Shown here: in pieces, positions 11,201 to 23,722 of the stretch | Layout of the letters: every line of letters begins with the position of its first letter | How positions within the stretch are numbered: position 1 is the first letter of the stretch | Program-made: the position numbers and the translations under genes | Notes under the pieces: model-generated | Told to the model about the DNA's origin: nothing | Seen by the model: only the letters and a program-made list of their open reading frames with translations | The model's database searches: none | Assembly: GCF_025698545.1 (NCBI RefSeq) | Contig: NC_068572.1 | Coordinates: forward strand, 2,108,001 to 2,172,000 | Origin: Gossypium raimondii | Taxonomy: Eukaryota > Streptophyta > Magnoliopsida > Malvales > Malvaceae | Length of the DNA: 64,000 nt | Reading direction: 5' to 3'

Positions 11201-14200
11201 TCAATGTTCCTGTCTTATCACTGCAAAGGACATCCATACCAGCCATTTCTTCGATGGCGGTCATACGCTTGGTGATAGCACCCTGCTGAGACAGCCTGTG
11301 AGATCCAATGGCCATGGTGACAGACAAAACAGTCGGCATAGCAATGGGAATACCACCGATCAAGAGGACCAAAAGATTGTCGATCCCATCCCGGTACTTG
11401 CGGTGTTGAATCGGATACATGACAACGATCTCGACCAACATACCAATGGCAATGGAGCAAATACAAAAGTTTCCAATAGCAGTGAGCACCTTTTGGAAGT
11501 GTCCTACTTGGTTAGTGCTATCCACAAGATGTGCAGCCTTCCCGAAGAAGGTATGCACACCGGTAGCGATAACAATGGCTTCAATTTCACCCTGTTTACA
11601 AGTTGAACCTGAGAAGACTTCATCCCCGGGATTCTTCGTAACGGGAAGCGATTCTCCGGTTAAGGCGGATTGATCAACCTTTAATGGATCGCCTTCAAGA
11701 AGACGAGCATCGGCCGGGATGATATCTCCCAATTTGATGCTAATGATGTCTCCAGGAACCAGAATTGCTGCTTCTTGCTCAGTCCATTTGCCATCCCTTA
11801 GCACCTATAATTTCACAACCATATAAATTCAAAATCAATTCCATCATAAACATTAACTCTTAGCCATCGCAAAGATTCTATAATATGCATCAAAGTTTTC
11901 ATGGGTCAAGTTGATCTAGATTTCAATCAAGTTAATGGATGGTAGTAATATTATACATAGATAAACAAATTCTACAAGGTTTAAAATATAGAACTCAAAT
12001 TTTGTTCAAATCTACTCATATTTATAAATAATTAACTTAAACTCATTTAGTACAACATATAATATTTTTAAAATTTATAAAATATATATTTGTTTCTATT
12101 TAATATTTAATAATTTTATTTTCACTGTTATTTAATTTGTAAGCATATAAACAACTAACATATTTTTAATATTTACATTTTATAATATATATATATATAT
12201 ATAAAGAAAAGAGAAATAAAGTATTATGAAACCGAAAACAGGCTGAGCTGAGTTTGAACCTTTGATATTGAAACGCAAACTCAACTCATATTATTTGTTT
12301 AATTTTCAGATTTAAAATTTTTATTCAAACCTTTCAAATGTTCAACCTTCAAATTTAAATTTTGAGTCTTGAACAACTACACTACCCAAAGACGAACCCA
12401 AATCTCGACATAAGCATCGGAACTTACCCTGAAGCACCTTTCAACCCTATTTACTTAGATGAAAATGTATTAAAAATTACCTTGGTTTTGGGAGCAAGAC
12501 CAGCCATAAGAGCAGCAGCAGCATTACCAGCATTATTTTCTTCAATAAAACTGATGGTAGAGTTAATCACCAATAAACAAACGATACCGACGAAATCTTG
12601 CCAATCCGGCGGCTTCCCATCACCGTTGGCTAAAGCAATGGCCATGATTGCAGCAGCTTCCATGACCCATGACAACGGATTCCACATGAACCCCAAAAAC
12701 TTGAGAATTTTGCTCTCCTGTTCATTTTAAAGCAAAATTTTAATATTTATTATGGTTGCAGACGTAATAACCATCGAAATTAAATCCTTAGTAAAGCATC
12801 ATAATAAGACCTTTTTCTCCTCGAGCTTGTTGGGGCCAAAAATCTGAAGCCTGTTGACTCCCTCGTCTGAGCTTAAACCTTCTCTGGTACATTTCAGCTG
12901 CTCAAACACTTCCTCGATGGGGATTTTTTCCTATAAATAAAGCAATTATCCAGAAATTAGAAATTATATTTTAGAAAAAAGCAAAGGAAAATTTTTATTT
13001 TTAAAGAAAAAAAAGAGAGGAAAAGGTGGTAAAGTACCTTAAAATTCCCAAACTATCATAAAAACAAATCGCTTTCAAATCAAAAACACAAACAAAAAAC
13101 CACTTTATTCAGTACAAGGAAAAGATTAAACCGTAGCCAACTGTGTAACCGTCTTGTCCTGTCCTCGGTTTTCACATTTTAATATATATTTTCTTTTAGA
13201 GATTATTACTTGAGGGTTTGTTTGGATAGAGAGAAAAAAAACCTGAAAGAAAATTAAACACCCAGTAGTATTTTACAATTTATTTTTTTATAGTATCAAA
13301 ATTATATTTTAGCCTATTAGAAACTTTGGGATTACTCCTTTGTTTTCAATATTTTAAAATATATTTAATAAAGTACAAAAATAATTGTTTTTAAATATAT
13401 TTGTCGCATGGTCAAAAGGTAGACTCTTCCGGTTTAATAGTACACAGCACATGGGATGGATCAGTTGATTTGACTTTCTTTTCCTTTTTCGACGAAAATC
13501 GGTTTATTTGACCTCTAATATTTCGATATAAAAACACTAGTTTTATCGAAAATTATTTTATTCTTGGATCTAATAATAATTCTAATTATCATGCAATTAT
13601 ATGGTGTAAATAGCATATTATAAAGTTATTAAAATAATGATATAATAAAAACTTACTCGATTGAATCTTAGTTATCAATATAAAAACTTATTGATTCATC
13701 TTATTTATGAGTTAAAAGAAACTATAAATAATTTTAAGTAAGTAAATATGACCAGATGTTATAATCAAATTATTCAAAAAATTTATATTTTTACTTAAGA
13801 ACAGAAAATTAAACCAAATAAATACTTCTAAATACAAGCTAAATTAAAACTTAATCAAATTTAATAAATACCAATAGAAATCAAATCAAATACTATAATT
13901 TAAATTGATTTTCTAGATTTTTTTTCTCAGCCTTACCGATATTTAATTTTAATTTTTTATAATTTTTTCTCGTAATTTATAAGGCGTTCTCCACTATCAT
14001 GTATCAATTCTTTTTTGGACCTGATGTCAAATAAAGTAAGAGTAAAATTCGCTAATTTTCTTTCTTTTATCAGCATGGCTGACTCAAAAAACTTTTCACG
14101 GGAAAGTGACAAGGAAAAGCAGACCAGTGTAGATCTCATTTTAAAAAGATAAACAGAGCAAACAAGCTTAACAAAATGTAGAAGACGATTCATTTTAGTA

Positions 14201-14314
14201 GTCGAAATTTTTTTTTAAAATTTAAAACTATTTAAGAAAATACTAGAAAAATAAAAAGACTATTACCAGATCAACAGTCTCGTTCTTGATCTCTTCAAGA
14301 CTAATACCGGCCAT
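8253..14314 (-). CDS. AHA: Plasma-membrane H+-ATPase (P3A-type), 951 aa, 16 exons
   Basis: This P-type ATPase pumps protons out of the cell across the plasma membrane using ATP. Exons (minus): 14314-14267, 12930-12811, 12717-12481, 11804-11043, 10966-10844, 10760-10656, 10560-10416, 10317-10153, 10055-9817, 9722-9690, 9587-9506, 9404-9244, 9139-8966, 8885-8703, 8631-8450, 8349-8253. Every junction has GT-AG and consistent phase, and the 2856 nt give 951 residues, normal for the family. Visible signatures are the actuator motif TGES (184-187), phosphorylated Asp331 in CSDKTGT, KGAPEQ, the hinge GDGVND (589-594), and the M6 proton-site Asp686 with Asn108 and Arg657. The C-terminal regulatory domain ends in QHYTV, whose penultimate Thr950 is the 14-3-3 site. 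The start [20 protein letters not shown] is the conserved N-terminus. It is closest to Arabidopsis AHA1-3/5/6/8/9-type sequences; the exact subfamily is uncertain. Confidence 0.97.
12931..14266 (-). other. Large first intron of the H+-ATPase gene (1336 bp)
   Basis: The intron separates the 16-codon first exon from exon 2. It is very AT-rich. A run of short open frames (for example around 13957-14193) has no recognisable content. No inserted element with clear ends was found. Confidence 0.8.
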
Positions 14315-14439
14315 GTTTCAGTTTCCACGACGATCACCACCACCGGCAACGGCGGCTTAAGAAAAAAAAAGAGCACTCGAAATGAATTAAAACAAAAAAA
14401 AAAAAAACTCGAGAGAAGAGGAATCAAAAACTCCTGGAA

Positions 14440-14496
14440 TTATGAAATAAATGAAGAGAGAGAGATTGGATTTGAGGTGGAAAAAGTAAAGACCAT
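14440..14496 (-). promoter_or_regulatory. Upstream ORF (18 codons) in the H+-ATPase leader
   Basis: The only minus-strand ATG between the predicted transcription start and the main ATG (14314) is at 14496. It opens an 18-codon frame (starts MVFTFSTS) closed by TAA at 14442-14440, 125 nt before the main start. Plant PM H+-ATPase leaders such as tobacco PMA1 and PMA3 are known to carry translated uORFs that affect translation. It lies in the mRNA only if transcription starts upstream of 14496, as the TATA box suggests. Confidence 0.5.
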
Positions 14497-14614
14497 TGAA
14501 TGGAACTTTCAGATTCCCGAGAAACAAACAGAAAATAGAGAGAGAAAATGAGAGATTTTTGTGTATGTTTTTTTTTTTCTTCTTCTCTTCTGCGTAACAC
14601 TGAAAGGCTAAGCT

Positions 14615-14623
14615 TTTTATATA
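14615..14623 (-). promoter_or_regulatory. Probable TATA box of the H+-ATPase gene
   Basis: TATATAAAA on the minus strand lies about 300 bp upstream of the start codon and is followed by a CT-rich leader (TCTCTCT tracts), typical of plant 5' UTRs. It predicts a transcription start near 14585-14592. Confidence 0.55.
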
Positions 14624-14639
14624 CTCTCAAATAAGAGAG

Positions 14640-16086
14640 AAGATGAGACTTTGTACAATCACATTAAAATTATTATACTAGATTTTTATAATCATAATTT
14701 TCCCTATTTAAATGTGTTATTATTGTATTAAAATTCTATATACTAAATTTAGGTCCAGTTGGCAAAAGCGGAATCGCACCCAAATTCAATCTTACGTAGT
14801 TATAATTTGCAGTTACTCGGGCAGTACTTATATGATGGAATAGTTTGATAAACTTGTTTGTAGAATTGAGAGACTCGAATTTTTTGTAAAATAAAATATA
14901 GTAATAAAATAAAATAAAAGTATAATTTATATAAAATTATACTTTTTTTATTTTACATTGATTAAAATAAAAAATTTTAACTTATAAATAAATGTAATCT
15001 AAATTCTCTTGTAGAGGCTAACAAGGGCCCACTCCCCAAAATAAAAAAAAATTATTATTTAAGCTCTTTAAAATTTTAAATTATAAAAATTTGATTTAAT
15101 CCTATAAAAATTATAAAGATAAATTTCATTTGGTCCTTTAATACCATTCGAATTCGACAATAGTGAATTTTATTCTTCTCTGCCCGTGATTTTCCCCAAA
15201 AGGGGTTTTCACGTAAAATTTGTTTGTTTTATTTTTTTTCTTATTGCTTTACCATCGTTTTATATTACAATTATCAACGTTAGTTTTTACATTTGTGATT
15301 ACTCCCACATATTTATATTTGTATTCTGATTGTACTGTACTTTTAACACTTTCTGAAAAATAAATATTTAAAAGAAAGTTAATATTAAAAAAAAACTGAA
15401 TCAATTTTCAATTGAACCGTGATTGAAGTGGCAAAGAGTCTGTATTCAAGTTTTCAGTTTCGATACCCCCTTATAAAAAAAATTTAAGATATCTGACGTA
15501 TCAGTGCATCCAACATTTATTGATATATAGTTATTAATTTTAACTTCTATTATTTGATACACAGGCAGGAGAATTTTTTTAGACTCCACAAATAAGTTGA
15601 GAGCGTGACAAGTGATATATTTATTTATGTAATTTTTTTGTTATACTCTATTATATATTTGTCAAACCATTAATCCGCTTGTGAAAATTAAAAACTCGAT
15701 TTTTAAATAATTTTATTTATTAATTTATATATATTAATTTTGATAAATGGAAAATATTAATTATACTATCACATATTTATTTTTAATTTAATTAATACAT
15801 AAATAATTTTCAAATTTACATTATATTCCTACTCACTTTTTTTTCAAAATTACCGGCCTGTAATCATGCCTTCACCGAATACTTACTCTGTCAAAAGATA
15901 TGTTTATGGTAAATCGTTTTCAAATTTTCGATTATTTTAAAATTTTAGTAAAATCTTTTATTAAGATATTTATTAAAGATAATTTTCACTGGCAATGTAT
16001 TTTTTTTATTTGATGAGTAGTTTAAAAATTTTGTCATATATATCTTTTTAAATATTTTCTCTTTATTAAAGACAGTGAGATATGTT
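14640..16086. other. Gene-free AT-rich spacer
   Basis: About 15005-15135 holds a minus-strand, decayed relative of the hAT-like MITE at 20577 (GGGCCCACTCCCC end, then TAAAATTTTAAATTATAAA). The remainder has no recognisable genes or elements. Confidence 0.45.
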
Positions 16087-16503
16087 GATTGAGTCTTAGC
16101 TTAATTGGTATGATCATTGTTGCCAATGCAGGAGGAAATGAGTTTAAGTGCGCTGAAGCATATTATCCTCCTATTTATGGGATGGAGAGGGGCTATGAGT
16201 AATTCTAGATATTATGTAAAAGAAGCTGATATGATTAGAACAATGGGTGAACCAGAAAATTTTTGGAGGCCAAAATTAAATTATATATTTTTACGATAGT
16301 AAAAAGCATTTCACCATTTTAATATTTATATATTTATAATTTTTAAGAATTAAATCAAATTGTTATCATTTTTAGGGTGTAAAGTGCAATTTCATCTTTA
16401 CTAATTTAAATTTTATAAATCTTTCTATTTTAGAGGGCCAACGCCTACCATTCCCCTTAACTATACCTTTGATTAAAACCTATAACGAGATTATTCAAAA
16501 AAG
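16087..16503 (+). mobile_element. tRNA-derived SINE copy A, split by an insertion
   Basis: The head carries an A-box-like TAGCTTAATTGG (16097-16108) and, about 33 bp later, a B-box-like AGTTTAAGTGC (16141-16151), as in a tRNA promoter. The body TTATCCTCCTATTTATGGG is shared with six other copies in the window. The 3' part (AACCTATAACGAGATTATTC, then an A-run) resumes at 16479 after a nested element. tRNA origin is inferred from the box spacing and motifs. Confidence 0.7.
16241..16470 (+). mobile_element. hAT-like MITE nested in SINE copy A
   Basis: The insert interrupts the SINE and is flanked by GATTAGAA (16233-16240) and GATTAAAA (16471-16478), a 7-of-8 target duplication. It opens CAATGGGTGAACCAG, similar to the CAGGGGYGGA ends of plant hAT MITEs. 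Its core (TTTTACGATAGTAAAAA, then TTATAATTTTTAA) matches 20577-20764 and 24428-24612. It is non-coding. Confidence 0.7.
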
Positions 16504-16699
16504 GAAATACACTATGTTATATATAGTTTAAGATAAGAATTTATTACAAGATCTTCTACAGCTAATATATTTTCTTGCTTTGAACAAATTTTCACTATTG
16601 AATGCCTGTACTTACCTATTCTATTTCTCTCCATATATATATATATATATATGAAAATACCTTATAATTAATCATTTTATTATTAAATTATATGAATTT

Positions 16700-17418
16700 T
16701 AGTTCAGATTACATTTTAGTCACTTATGTTTTAATGTTGCATTTTAGTTACTTATGTTATCGTGTTGTAACAGTTTAGTCATTGAGCCCGTTAATTGCTA
16801 TTAACTGTGTAACGATAAGTTGAAATGGCATGTTAAATCGTCATTTCAAACAAAATTTTCAAGTTAATTTATACAATCGGTCCTCATATCTTTTTGTTTT
16901 GAGCAGTTTAATTTTTTTATATTTTTTTAACTTTCCTTTTTTTTGTCCCATTCTCTTCTACTTCTCCCTCGGTTCTCCTCCCTTCTCCATTTCGTTTAAC
17001 GTAATTTTTCTATGTTTTTCATTTGTTAAACTAGTTCCTATACTTTTATTTTTTTTGAACTATTTAATTTTTTCAAGTGAGGCGAACTTGTGGACTAGTT
17101 TTAAGAAATAAAAAACATAGAAAAATTACATTAAAAGAAACGAAGAAAGGAGGAAAATAGAGGGAGAAGCAGAAGATGATGGAAAAAGAAAAGTTAAAAT
17201 ATAGGGACCAATCGTAGAATTTAACCTAAAAATTTTCGTTTAAAATGATGATTTAACGTGCCACATCAGCTTCCCCTTTCACCGTTAACGACAATTAACG
17301 ACTCAATGACTAAAATGTTACAATATGATAACGTAAGTGACTAAAACGTAACATTAAAGCATAAGTAACTAAAATATAACCCAAAGCAAACAAAAGTGAC
17401 TATTTTAATAATTTACCC
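16700..17418. mobile_element. Inverted-repeat element, about 720 bp
   Basis: The left arm (ATTTTAGTCACTTATGTTTTA, then CACTTATGTTATC-like) is the reverse complement of the right arm (GATAACGTAAGTGACTAAAA, then AAGCATAAGTAACTAAAATA). Arms are over 100 bp and end in TAATTTACCC. It is the same family as 61880-62933. No protein is encoded. Confidence 0.65.
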
Positions 17419-18373
17419 TAAAATTTATATATTTGATCAACAATCTAATTCGAGGCCATAGCCAAAGTCTATATATATATTTGTACATTCCAATGTTAGA
17501 TTTAACATTGAGATTCGATCATGAAGATACTATCATCCCACATTTATATAAAACCCTAATTTCTTATTAATATCAAACCCTAATCTTAACATCTAATCAA
17601 TAATATATATATATATATATAATAATAAATTTTAGAAAAAATTTAATTCACTCGTAGAAAAAGCATGAAACGGCATTCAAAAAGTATAAAACGGCTTTGA
17701 TTTTGTACTCCACGGTCAAAAGAAACCGTTAACGTGAAGCAAAATAATTTGTTAATAGTATATAATTTTACTTTATATATCGTATTTTAAAAACTATATA
17801 AATTAATATATGTTTAATAAATAAAAAAAAAAAACTCAAAGTCTAAGATTAGGTATTATCCGTATAAAAAAATATCGAGAAAAATTTTGGCTGACAATAA
17901 TTTTTTTATTTTTCATTATATTATTAAATTTACGTTTTAAAATAAAAAATTGGAGTAAAATAGAAGTTGTGATATTTATACGTTTAAAAATACTTATAAT
18001 TTAATAAAAATAGTGATGATTATTACGCGTTTAAAAATATTATAATTTAATTTACAATTATTAGTTCAAAAATATTGTGCTAATTTTAAGATAGAATGAT
18101 TATTTCAATAGAATTCTAAACATTTTAATTATCAAATAATTAATATATTAGAGTTAATAATGTTAATATTGTTTTATATTGTATGTTGAATATGTTAGAA
18201 ATGTTTCGATTATGATTTGAAAATTGTCTGTTATATTTGAGTTGATAAGTAAATATACTTTAATTATATTCAATAATTCAAGTAAGAACGATTATTTTAC
18301 GTTAATTATCACAATTAAAAATATAATATTTAAAACATTCGATTAAATATTAAACGTGTAAACTCATATGCAA
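17419..18373. other. Gene-free very AT-rich spacer
   Basis: It holds only (AT)n runs (about 17602-17622) and low-complexity AT sequence. I see no gene or element with definable ends. Confidence 0.5.
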
Positions 18374-18553
18374 TTTTTTTGAATAATTTCTTTATAGGTT
18401 TTGATCATATCTGCCCCTTTTGAAAAGCATATCTAAAACTACTCATAGCTTCTCCCCAGCCCATAAATAGGAGGATAATGCGCTTCAAGGCACTCGAATC
18501 CGCTTCCTTATGTATTGACAATAATATTCATGCCGGTCGAGTTAAGACTCAAT
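18374..18553 (-). mobile_element. tRNA-derived SINE copy B
   Basis: Read on the minus strand it has the head with box-like motifs (GAGTCTTAACTC, then GGATTCGAGTGCC), the body CATTATCCTCCTATTTATGGG, and the 3' end running to an A-rich tail near 18374. It appears near full length. Confidence 0.7.
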
Positions 18554-18718
18554 TGGCTTTGTTCGAATGATATTAAAGTATTTTTAAAATATAATATACA
18601 TACATTAATAATTTATGTATTTAATATTAGAATGTCATGCATGTAGGCATTAATAGGCATTAACTGAGACATGTCAAGGTTTAAAAAAAAAATACAGTAG
18701 GTGATTGCACATGGAAGC

Positions 18719-18765
<47 letters not shown>

Positions 18766-18766
18766 T
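18719..18766 (+). repeat. (AAT)n microsatellite
   Basis: An uninterrupted run of about 16 TAA/ATA trinucleotides between two SINE copies. Confidence 0.95.
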
Positions 18767-18848
18767 AGGATGCATGATTATTGCCTATTTATTCTATTTT
18801 TATTGGTTTTTTTACATATTAATATTTAAGTAGTTTCAGATTATATAT

Positions 18849-18990
18849 GTTCCTTTTCAAATATTTTTTAAAACTAACCATAGTCCTCCCTAACCTATAA
18901 ATAGAAGGATAATGCGTTTCAGCGAACTTAAACCTACATACTCCTGCATTGATAACAATGTTCATACCAATCGAACTAAGGTTCAATCAG
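18849..18990 (-). mobile_element. tRNA-derived SINE copy C
   Basis: It has the minus-strand head with AAGTTCGCTGAAACGCATTA, the body TATCCTTCTATTTATAGG, and a shortened 3' end. It is clearly related to copy B, about 300 bp away in the same orientation, but diverged. Confidence 0.65.
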
Positions 18991-20568
18991 CAATTGAAAT
19001 ATGTTTAATTAAACATGTGACCAGCACGACTCTCACATATTTCTGGAATATGTAAACATAAAATAAATTATTATTAAATAGATAAATTATATTATAAAAA
19101 TATATAATTTTTTTATTTAAAATAATAATAAATAATAAACAAAGTACTACTTGGAGGTAAGTTGACTTTGGAAAGGGTAAATGTCCCTACTTGTTCCAGA
19201 TATTGTCCTTTCAATTTAATTAAATAACACATAATAAATGCTTTATTTTTGACCCAAATCCTTTAAAAAATTATTTCAAGTCCTTTCGAACCACTGTAGG
19301 GGCTAAAATATAATTAATAGAAAAGATGCCTATTACCTCTTATTTAGACAACGACATTCTTAATTTGTTATTTAATGCTAGTTTAGTTAATTAAGTTTAT
19401 TTTTATTATTTTAAAGTAATTTTTGACTCGAGGTTTTCTAAGTATCGTTTGTTAAAAGCTGATGAACTTCTTAACAGATTCGATATTGTGTTATTGGTGA
19501 AAAGAAGTAATTTCGCAAATAGGTATTGTGTCATTTTTTGGGTAAATTACATTCGAGGTCATTAAACTATTAGTAAATTTATGTTTTGGTTACTTAATTT
19601 TAATAAGTTACAAAATGGTTAACGAGTTATTAAAATTGTTATTGTATGGCATTCTCTGTTTGCACCACCTGCACCAATTGAAAGCTATTCTTCCCATTAT
19701 TTTCTACAGTTCAGTTTTTTTTTTATGAAACAATTTTAAACTTTACGAATCCGCAAACTAAAATTCAAACAATCTTTTTGGAACGAGCCTCAGTCCAACC
19801 CGACTCGACCCGTGAACAACTCTAGGCTAAAGATGAATCATACATTATTGAGAGAGACAAAATGTAATTTTACCATTATATTAATTTATAATTTCATAAA
19901 CTTCAAAGAAACTAAAAGATATATCTATCATTTTTTTTAAATTTGTCAGGTCCAACTAGTTTTTTAGTAGGCTCATACTGATCTAATCGATTCAAAACCA
20001 CTTTCCAAATTCAATTGGTCCGACCGATTAATCTAATCAGATTCAAACAACATTAATATTTACTATTTTCTAAAGGGCCAAGGTCACTACCTGCTCTTAC
20101 CCCTATTTTATCTCATGTTCAAATTAACCTATACTACACCAATTATCAATAATAAAACTCGAACATAAAATCTCGAAAATTTCATAACTACAACCTTATT
20201 TAATACAAAAAAATAATGGTGAAATGATGTAGTAGCATGCATTATTCATGTGAAATGTCAATTATTTTCCATTTAAATATTGATTATCTTCCCCTGGCGT
20301 GGGTTGTGAGCTTGCACTCACACTTGCTATTGCTTGATTGGAAATTGATAATATTAAATAATTTTTATTTTTTCTCTAAAAAGTCAAAATATGATAAGAA
20401 AATTATGAACCACAACTGGGATTTTTTATAATAATAATATTAGTACATATATATTATTGAGGAGGCTAATGATAGAAACAAAGGCTTTGACTTCATATTG
20501 CTGATTTAATTAGATGTTTTTGTTATTATACATTATTAACCTAATCTAATATTTATTTAATTTACTGC
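18991..20568. other. Spacer with a truncated MITE
   Basis: A fragment at 19540-19775 opens GGGTAAATTACATTCGAGG and matches the left half of the ~500-bp family described at 47323. Its interior is in inverted orientation relative to the other copies and the right half is missing. No genes are seen in the rest. Confidence 0.5.
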
Positions 20569-20576
20569 AAAGTCTT

Positions 20577-20764
20577 CTGGGGTGAAATTAGAAAAATTGT
20601 AACTTTTACGATAATAAAAATATAATTTTACTATTTTAATAGTCTATATCTTTATAATTTTATCTATTATTAAGAGAATCAAAGCATAATTTTATCTTCA
20701 TTAATTTAAAATTTTAAAAGTTTTAAAGGACTTAAATGGTAAATTTTACATTTTGTCACCCCTG
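20577..20764 (+). mobile_element. hAT-like MITE, 188 bp
   Basis: Perfect AAAGTCTT target duplications flank it (20569-20576 and 20765-20772). Its ends are CTGGGGTGA and TCACCCCTG, imperfect terminal inverted repeats of hAT type. The core matches the element at 16241-16470. Confidence 0.85.
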
Positions 20765-20821
20765 AAAGTCTTATTTTTGTTTGATCGATTTAAAAAGAAA
20801 AAGCAGAACTAATCTCTTTTG

Positions 20822-20822
<1 letters not shown>

Positions 20823-20857
<35 letters not shown>
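20823..20857 (+). repeat. (TTA)n microsatellite
   Basis: About 11 uninterrupted ATT/TTA units. Confidence 0.95.
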
Positions 20858-20858
<1 letters not shown>

Positions 20859-22239
20859 GGCATCAGAAGTCAACTTTTGTGATTTTATTTTCAATTATTA
20901 TTAACATCAATCCCATCAATGGCTCATCAAATGTTTTCTTCCAGCTTTGAGATAGCCGCAATTAAATTTGAAGTGGAAATAGATTGAATTCCAAAATAGG
21001 GCAAAATCATAATGGTTTAAATCGAATCGGATTGAGAGAATCAATCAGAGAAAGATATTAGATCAATTGATTCGGGAATTGGTACGAACAAATTGATCAC
21101 CATTTTTTTTATTTCTTATGAATATTTAATGATTTATTTAATCGAACTAGTTGAACCTACAAATCAGTGACTCGATCGATTCAACCATTAATCTGGTTCT
21201 AAAGATTGTTTTCTTTTTCTTGTTTATATGGCTCAAACCTCATACCTTACTTAAGAAGCATCGAGTTATATGATTCGTAAAATAGTGTTTATTTGATATT
21301 TATAAGTAATTATTGATTATAAATATTATTTACAAATAGTAATATTAGTTTGATTTTTCAAAAAATAAAAATAAAAAAGCCTTCCATTAATTTAAAATTT
21401 AGCACACCAAAGCCAAATTTGATCGATTTCGTCGAGCATTAAAATTTGTCCAAATTGGACCATTGTTTTTTTTTCTCGTCTCTTCTTTCTTCTTCTATAG
21501 TTCTCTCTTATTGTCAATGAAGTTCAATTTTTTTTTTACTAGTTAATTAAGAGTTTAACAGCATGTTGAAAAAGAAAACCAATGACTTGATAATTCATAT
21601 AGTTGATAATGCAGAGTAGATTTGGTCGAGAAAAAGCTATTAAGCGAATTTAAATATGGTCTTGTTTCTTATATTTATTGAGTAATTGGGGCTAAAGACT
21701 CAACATATGTACGCCGCTGTTGCCACCTGCCAAATTGGGTGTATAATAAATTTAGAGAAAAAAAAAGAAGTAATTCTAAATTTAGAAATTTAAACCCATT
21801 TTGCCAAAAAAGGAAAAAATTTAAATCCAATAATTCATTAGAGATAATTACACGTAGAAAAAAAAGATTACCTGATGTCATTTACCACTAGTGTCTTTAG
21901 AGTATAAAATTGAAATACTTCTTAGTTCAAGAGATTTTATTATCGAATAATACTCTCTTCGTATGAGTTTAATTATTTTTGATGTATTCGCTTAATATTG
22001 GTTATTTTCTACCCAAAAAAAAGAAATTTATTACTTCAAGCCTTATCCTATTGATGTATCAATTGTTTGACATACCAATATATTGAATAAATTGAATGCA
22101 TAGTGGCATACATGTCAAATAAGCTAATCAAATATGACTGGCAAACCATTTTTATTTTTGCTTGTCCCAACACAGTCAATAAGCTAATCAAGATTCAGCT
22201 CAGCACCACCTTTTTTTCACACAACTGGACCCGTTTCAT
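20858..22239. other. Gene-free AT-rich spacer
   Basis: No coding sequence or bounded element is recognisable; short open frames here lack family features. Confidence 0.5.
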
Positions 22240-22720
22240 TGGATTCTACTTTGAAATTTCACGGTGAAAGTTCATTGCGAGGAACCCCCAATCACGTTCC
22301 AGTTCTTTCAATTTGATTAACAGTGGAGAAGAAGGTCAAATCGAGAGATGGGTTTCTTGTTTGAGCGTGATTTATTTGATTCTGTTTGAAGTTGGAGCTG
22401 CTTCGAATTGGTATGTTCAGTTTGTTGAAAGCTTTAGACCTTTCTGTGGATTGGGAAAGTGTTCTCTTGTTACTCCATTGGCTAATTTCGGGCGTTTGGT
22501 CTGGTAATGTTAAGCACCATGTAATTGCAGTGAAACTGTTTGATTTTATTCCTGTATGGGGAATATTCGCTTGAAAGTTCGAGCTTATACCGTTGCACGA
22601 CTGTTCTGCATGCGTGTCCGGGCTCTGGTATGTACATAAAAGGCAGTCTCTCCATGTTTGAGCTAATAACGGAGACTGGCCTTTCTACTACTTTGGAAAT
22701 GGTGGAAGCACATTATAACA
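22240..22720 (+). other. Island of more balanced composition, possible gene relic or lncRNA
   Basis: About 480 bp is markedly less AT-rich than the surrounding 10 kb and carries overlapping plus-strand open frames of 62-85 codons (for example 22540-22797). None resembles a protein I know and none has a clear splice partner. It could be a decayed gene 5' end, a non-coding transcript or a captured fragment. Confidence 0.3.
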
Positions 22721-22797
22721 AATTTATCAAATTATTATTCATTTTATTATTAAACGAATCAATTTGCCGAATAGAAAAATGGATAAAAATATCGTAG

Positions 22798-23722
22798 AGG
22801 TCGTACTAGGAATTAGATTGTATGTTAGATCAAAGAGTAAACTGGTTCTTAAAAGTTTTATCTATTTCTACTGTAAAAAAACATAGTCTATGTATGTTGA
22901 TATGAGAAACACGTGACACTCTAAGTATATTTGTTCGATTATTCTGTAAGTCGCACCTGTTTTCAATAGTAGAAACGGATGCAAATTTTAATTAAAGGGA
23001 CTAATTTGCTCTTTTATTTAACATACAAGGATTAGTTTATTCATTTTTTGAGTAAATGGGGTAAATAACAATTTGACTCCTAATATAGGGATTTCCATGG
23101 TATTTTTACCTAAAAATGCCATTTATTGTTTAAAAACAGATAATATTTTGAAAGTTTGTATGGTTTTCAAACGGATGTTTGAAGTTGAGCTGCAAATGAA
23201 AAATAATAATTTTTATGTCTTTTTTTATTTGTATTACAATTTAACGTTGTTTGATTCTTTTTAATAGTACAAGGATTAAATTGATTTATTTAATAGTAGA
23301 AAGATTAATTTAATCTAGACCAAAGTAGTTAGTACGATATGGTGGGTGACCTTTTCTACTAGAACTTATAATGATCGATACCAATCTGCTCCAATGTATT
23401 GTTTGGATTTATTGATATTTTAAAAATATTTAATATATCAAATGAATTAGATTAAATAATTTCAAATATAAAATATTAATTAATTATATAAAATACCCAT
23501 CAATAAACTTTATAAATAAAATTTCATCATTTAAAAATCTAAAATAAACATGGAAAAGAATTATCCCACACATTAAACAATAAATTTATCCACGCCATTA
23601 TTTAAAAATAATCTACAATAAGTTCATCTCATACTTAATATATAAAACGAAAATTTAACAAAAACATACATAAATGTTGTGCTGGTGAAGCATTTAAAAA
23701 TTATCTTTTTCTGTTTTATTTA
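22798..23722. other. Gene-free AT-rich spacer
   Basis: About 23245-23350 shares a short motif block (TTTGATTC, TTTAATAGTA, AAGGATTAA) with 50875-50965, indicating a minor dispersed repeat. Otherwise nothing is seen. Confidence 0.45.

Noticed and set aside
11031-11673. Plus-strand open frames of up to 191 codons over the H+-ATPase
   Set aside because: They are shadows of the largest ATPase exon.
16097-16151. Functional tRNA gene
   Set aside because: Box-like motifs are present, but no cloverleaf can be drawn and the sequence is part of a multi-copy SINE.
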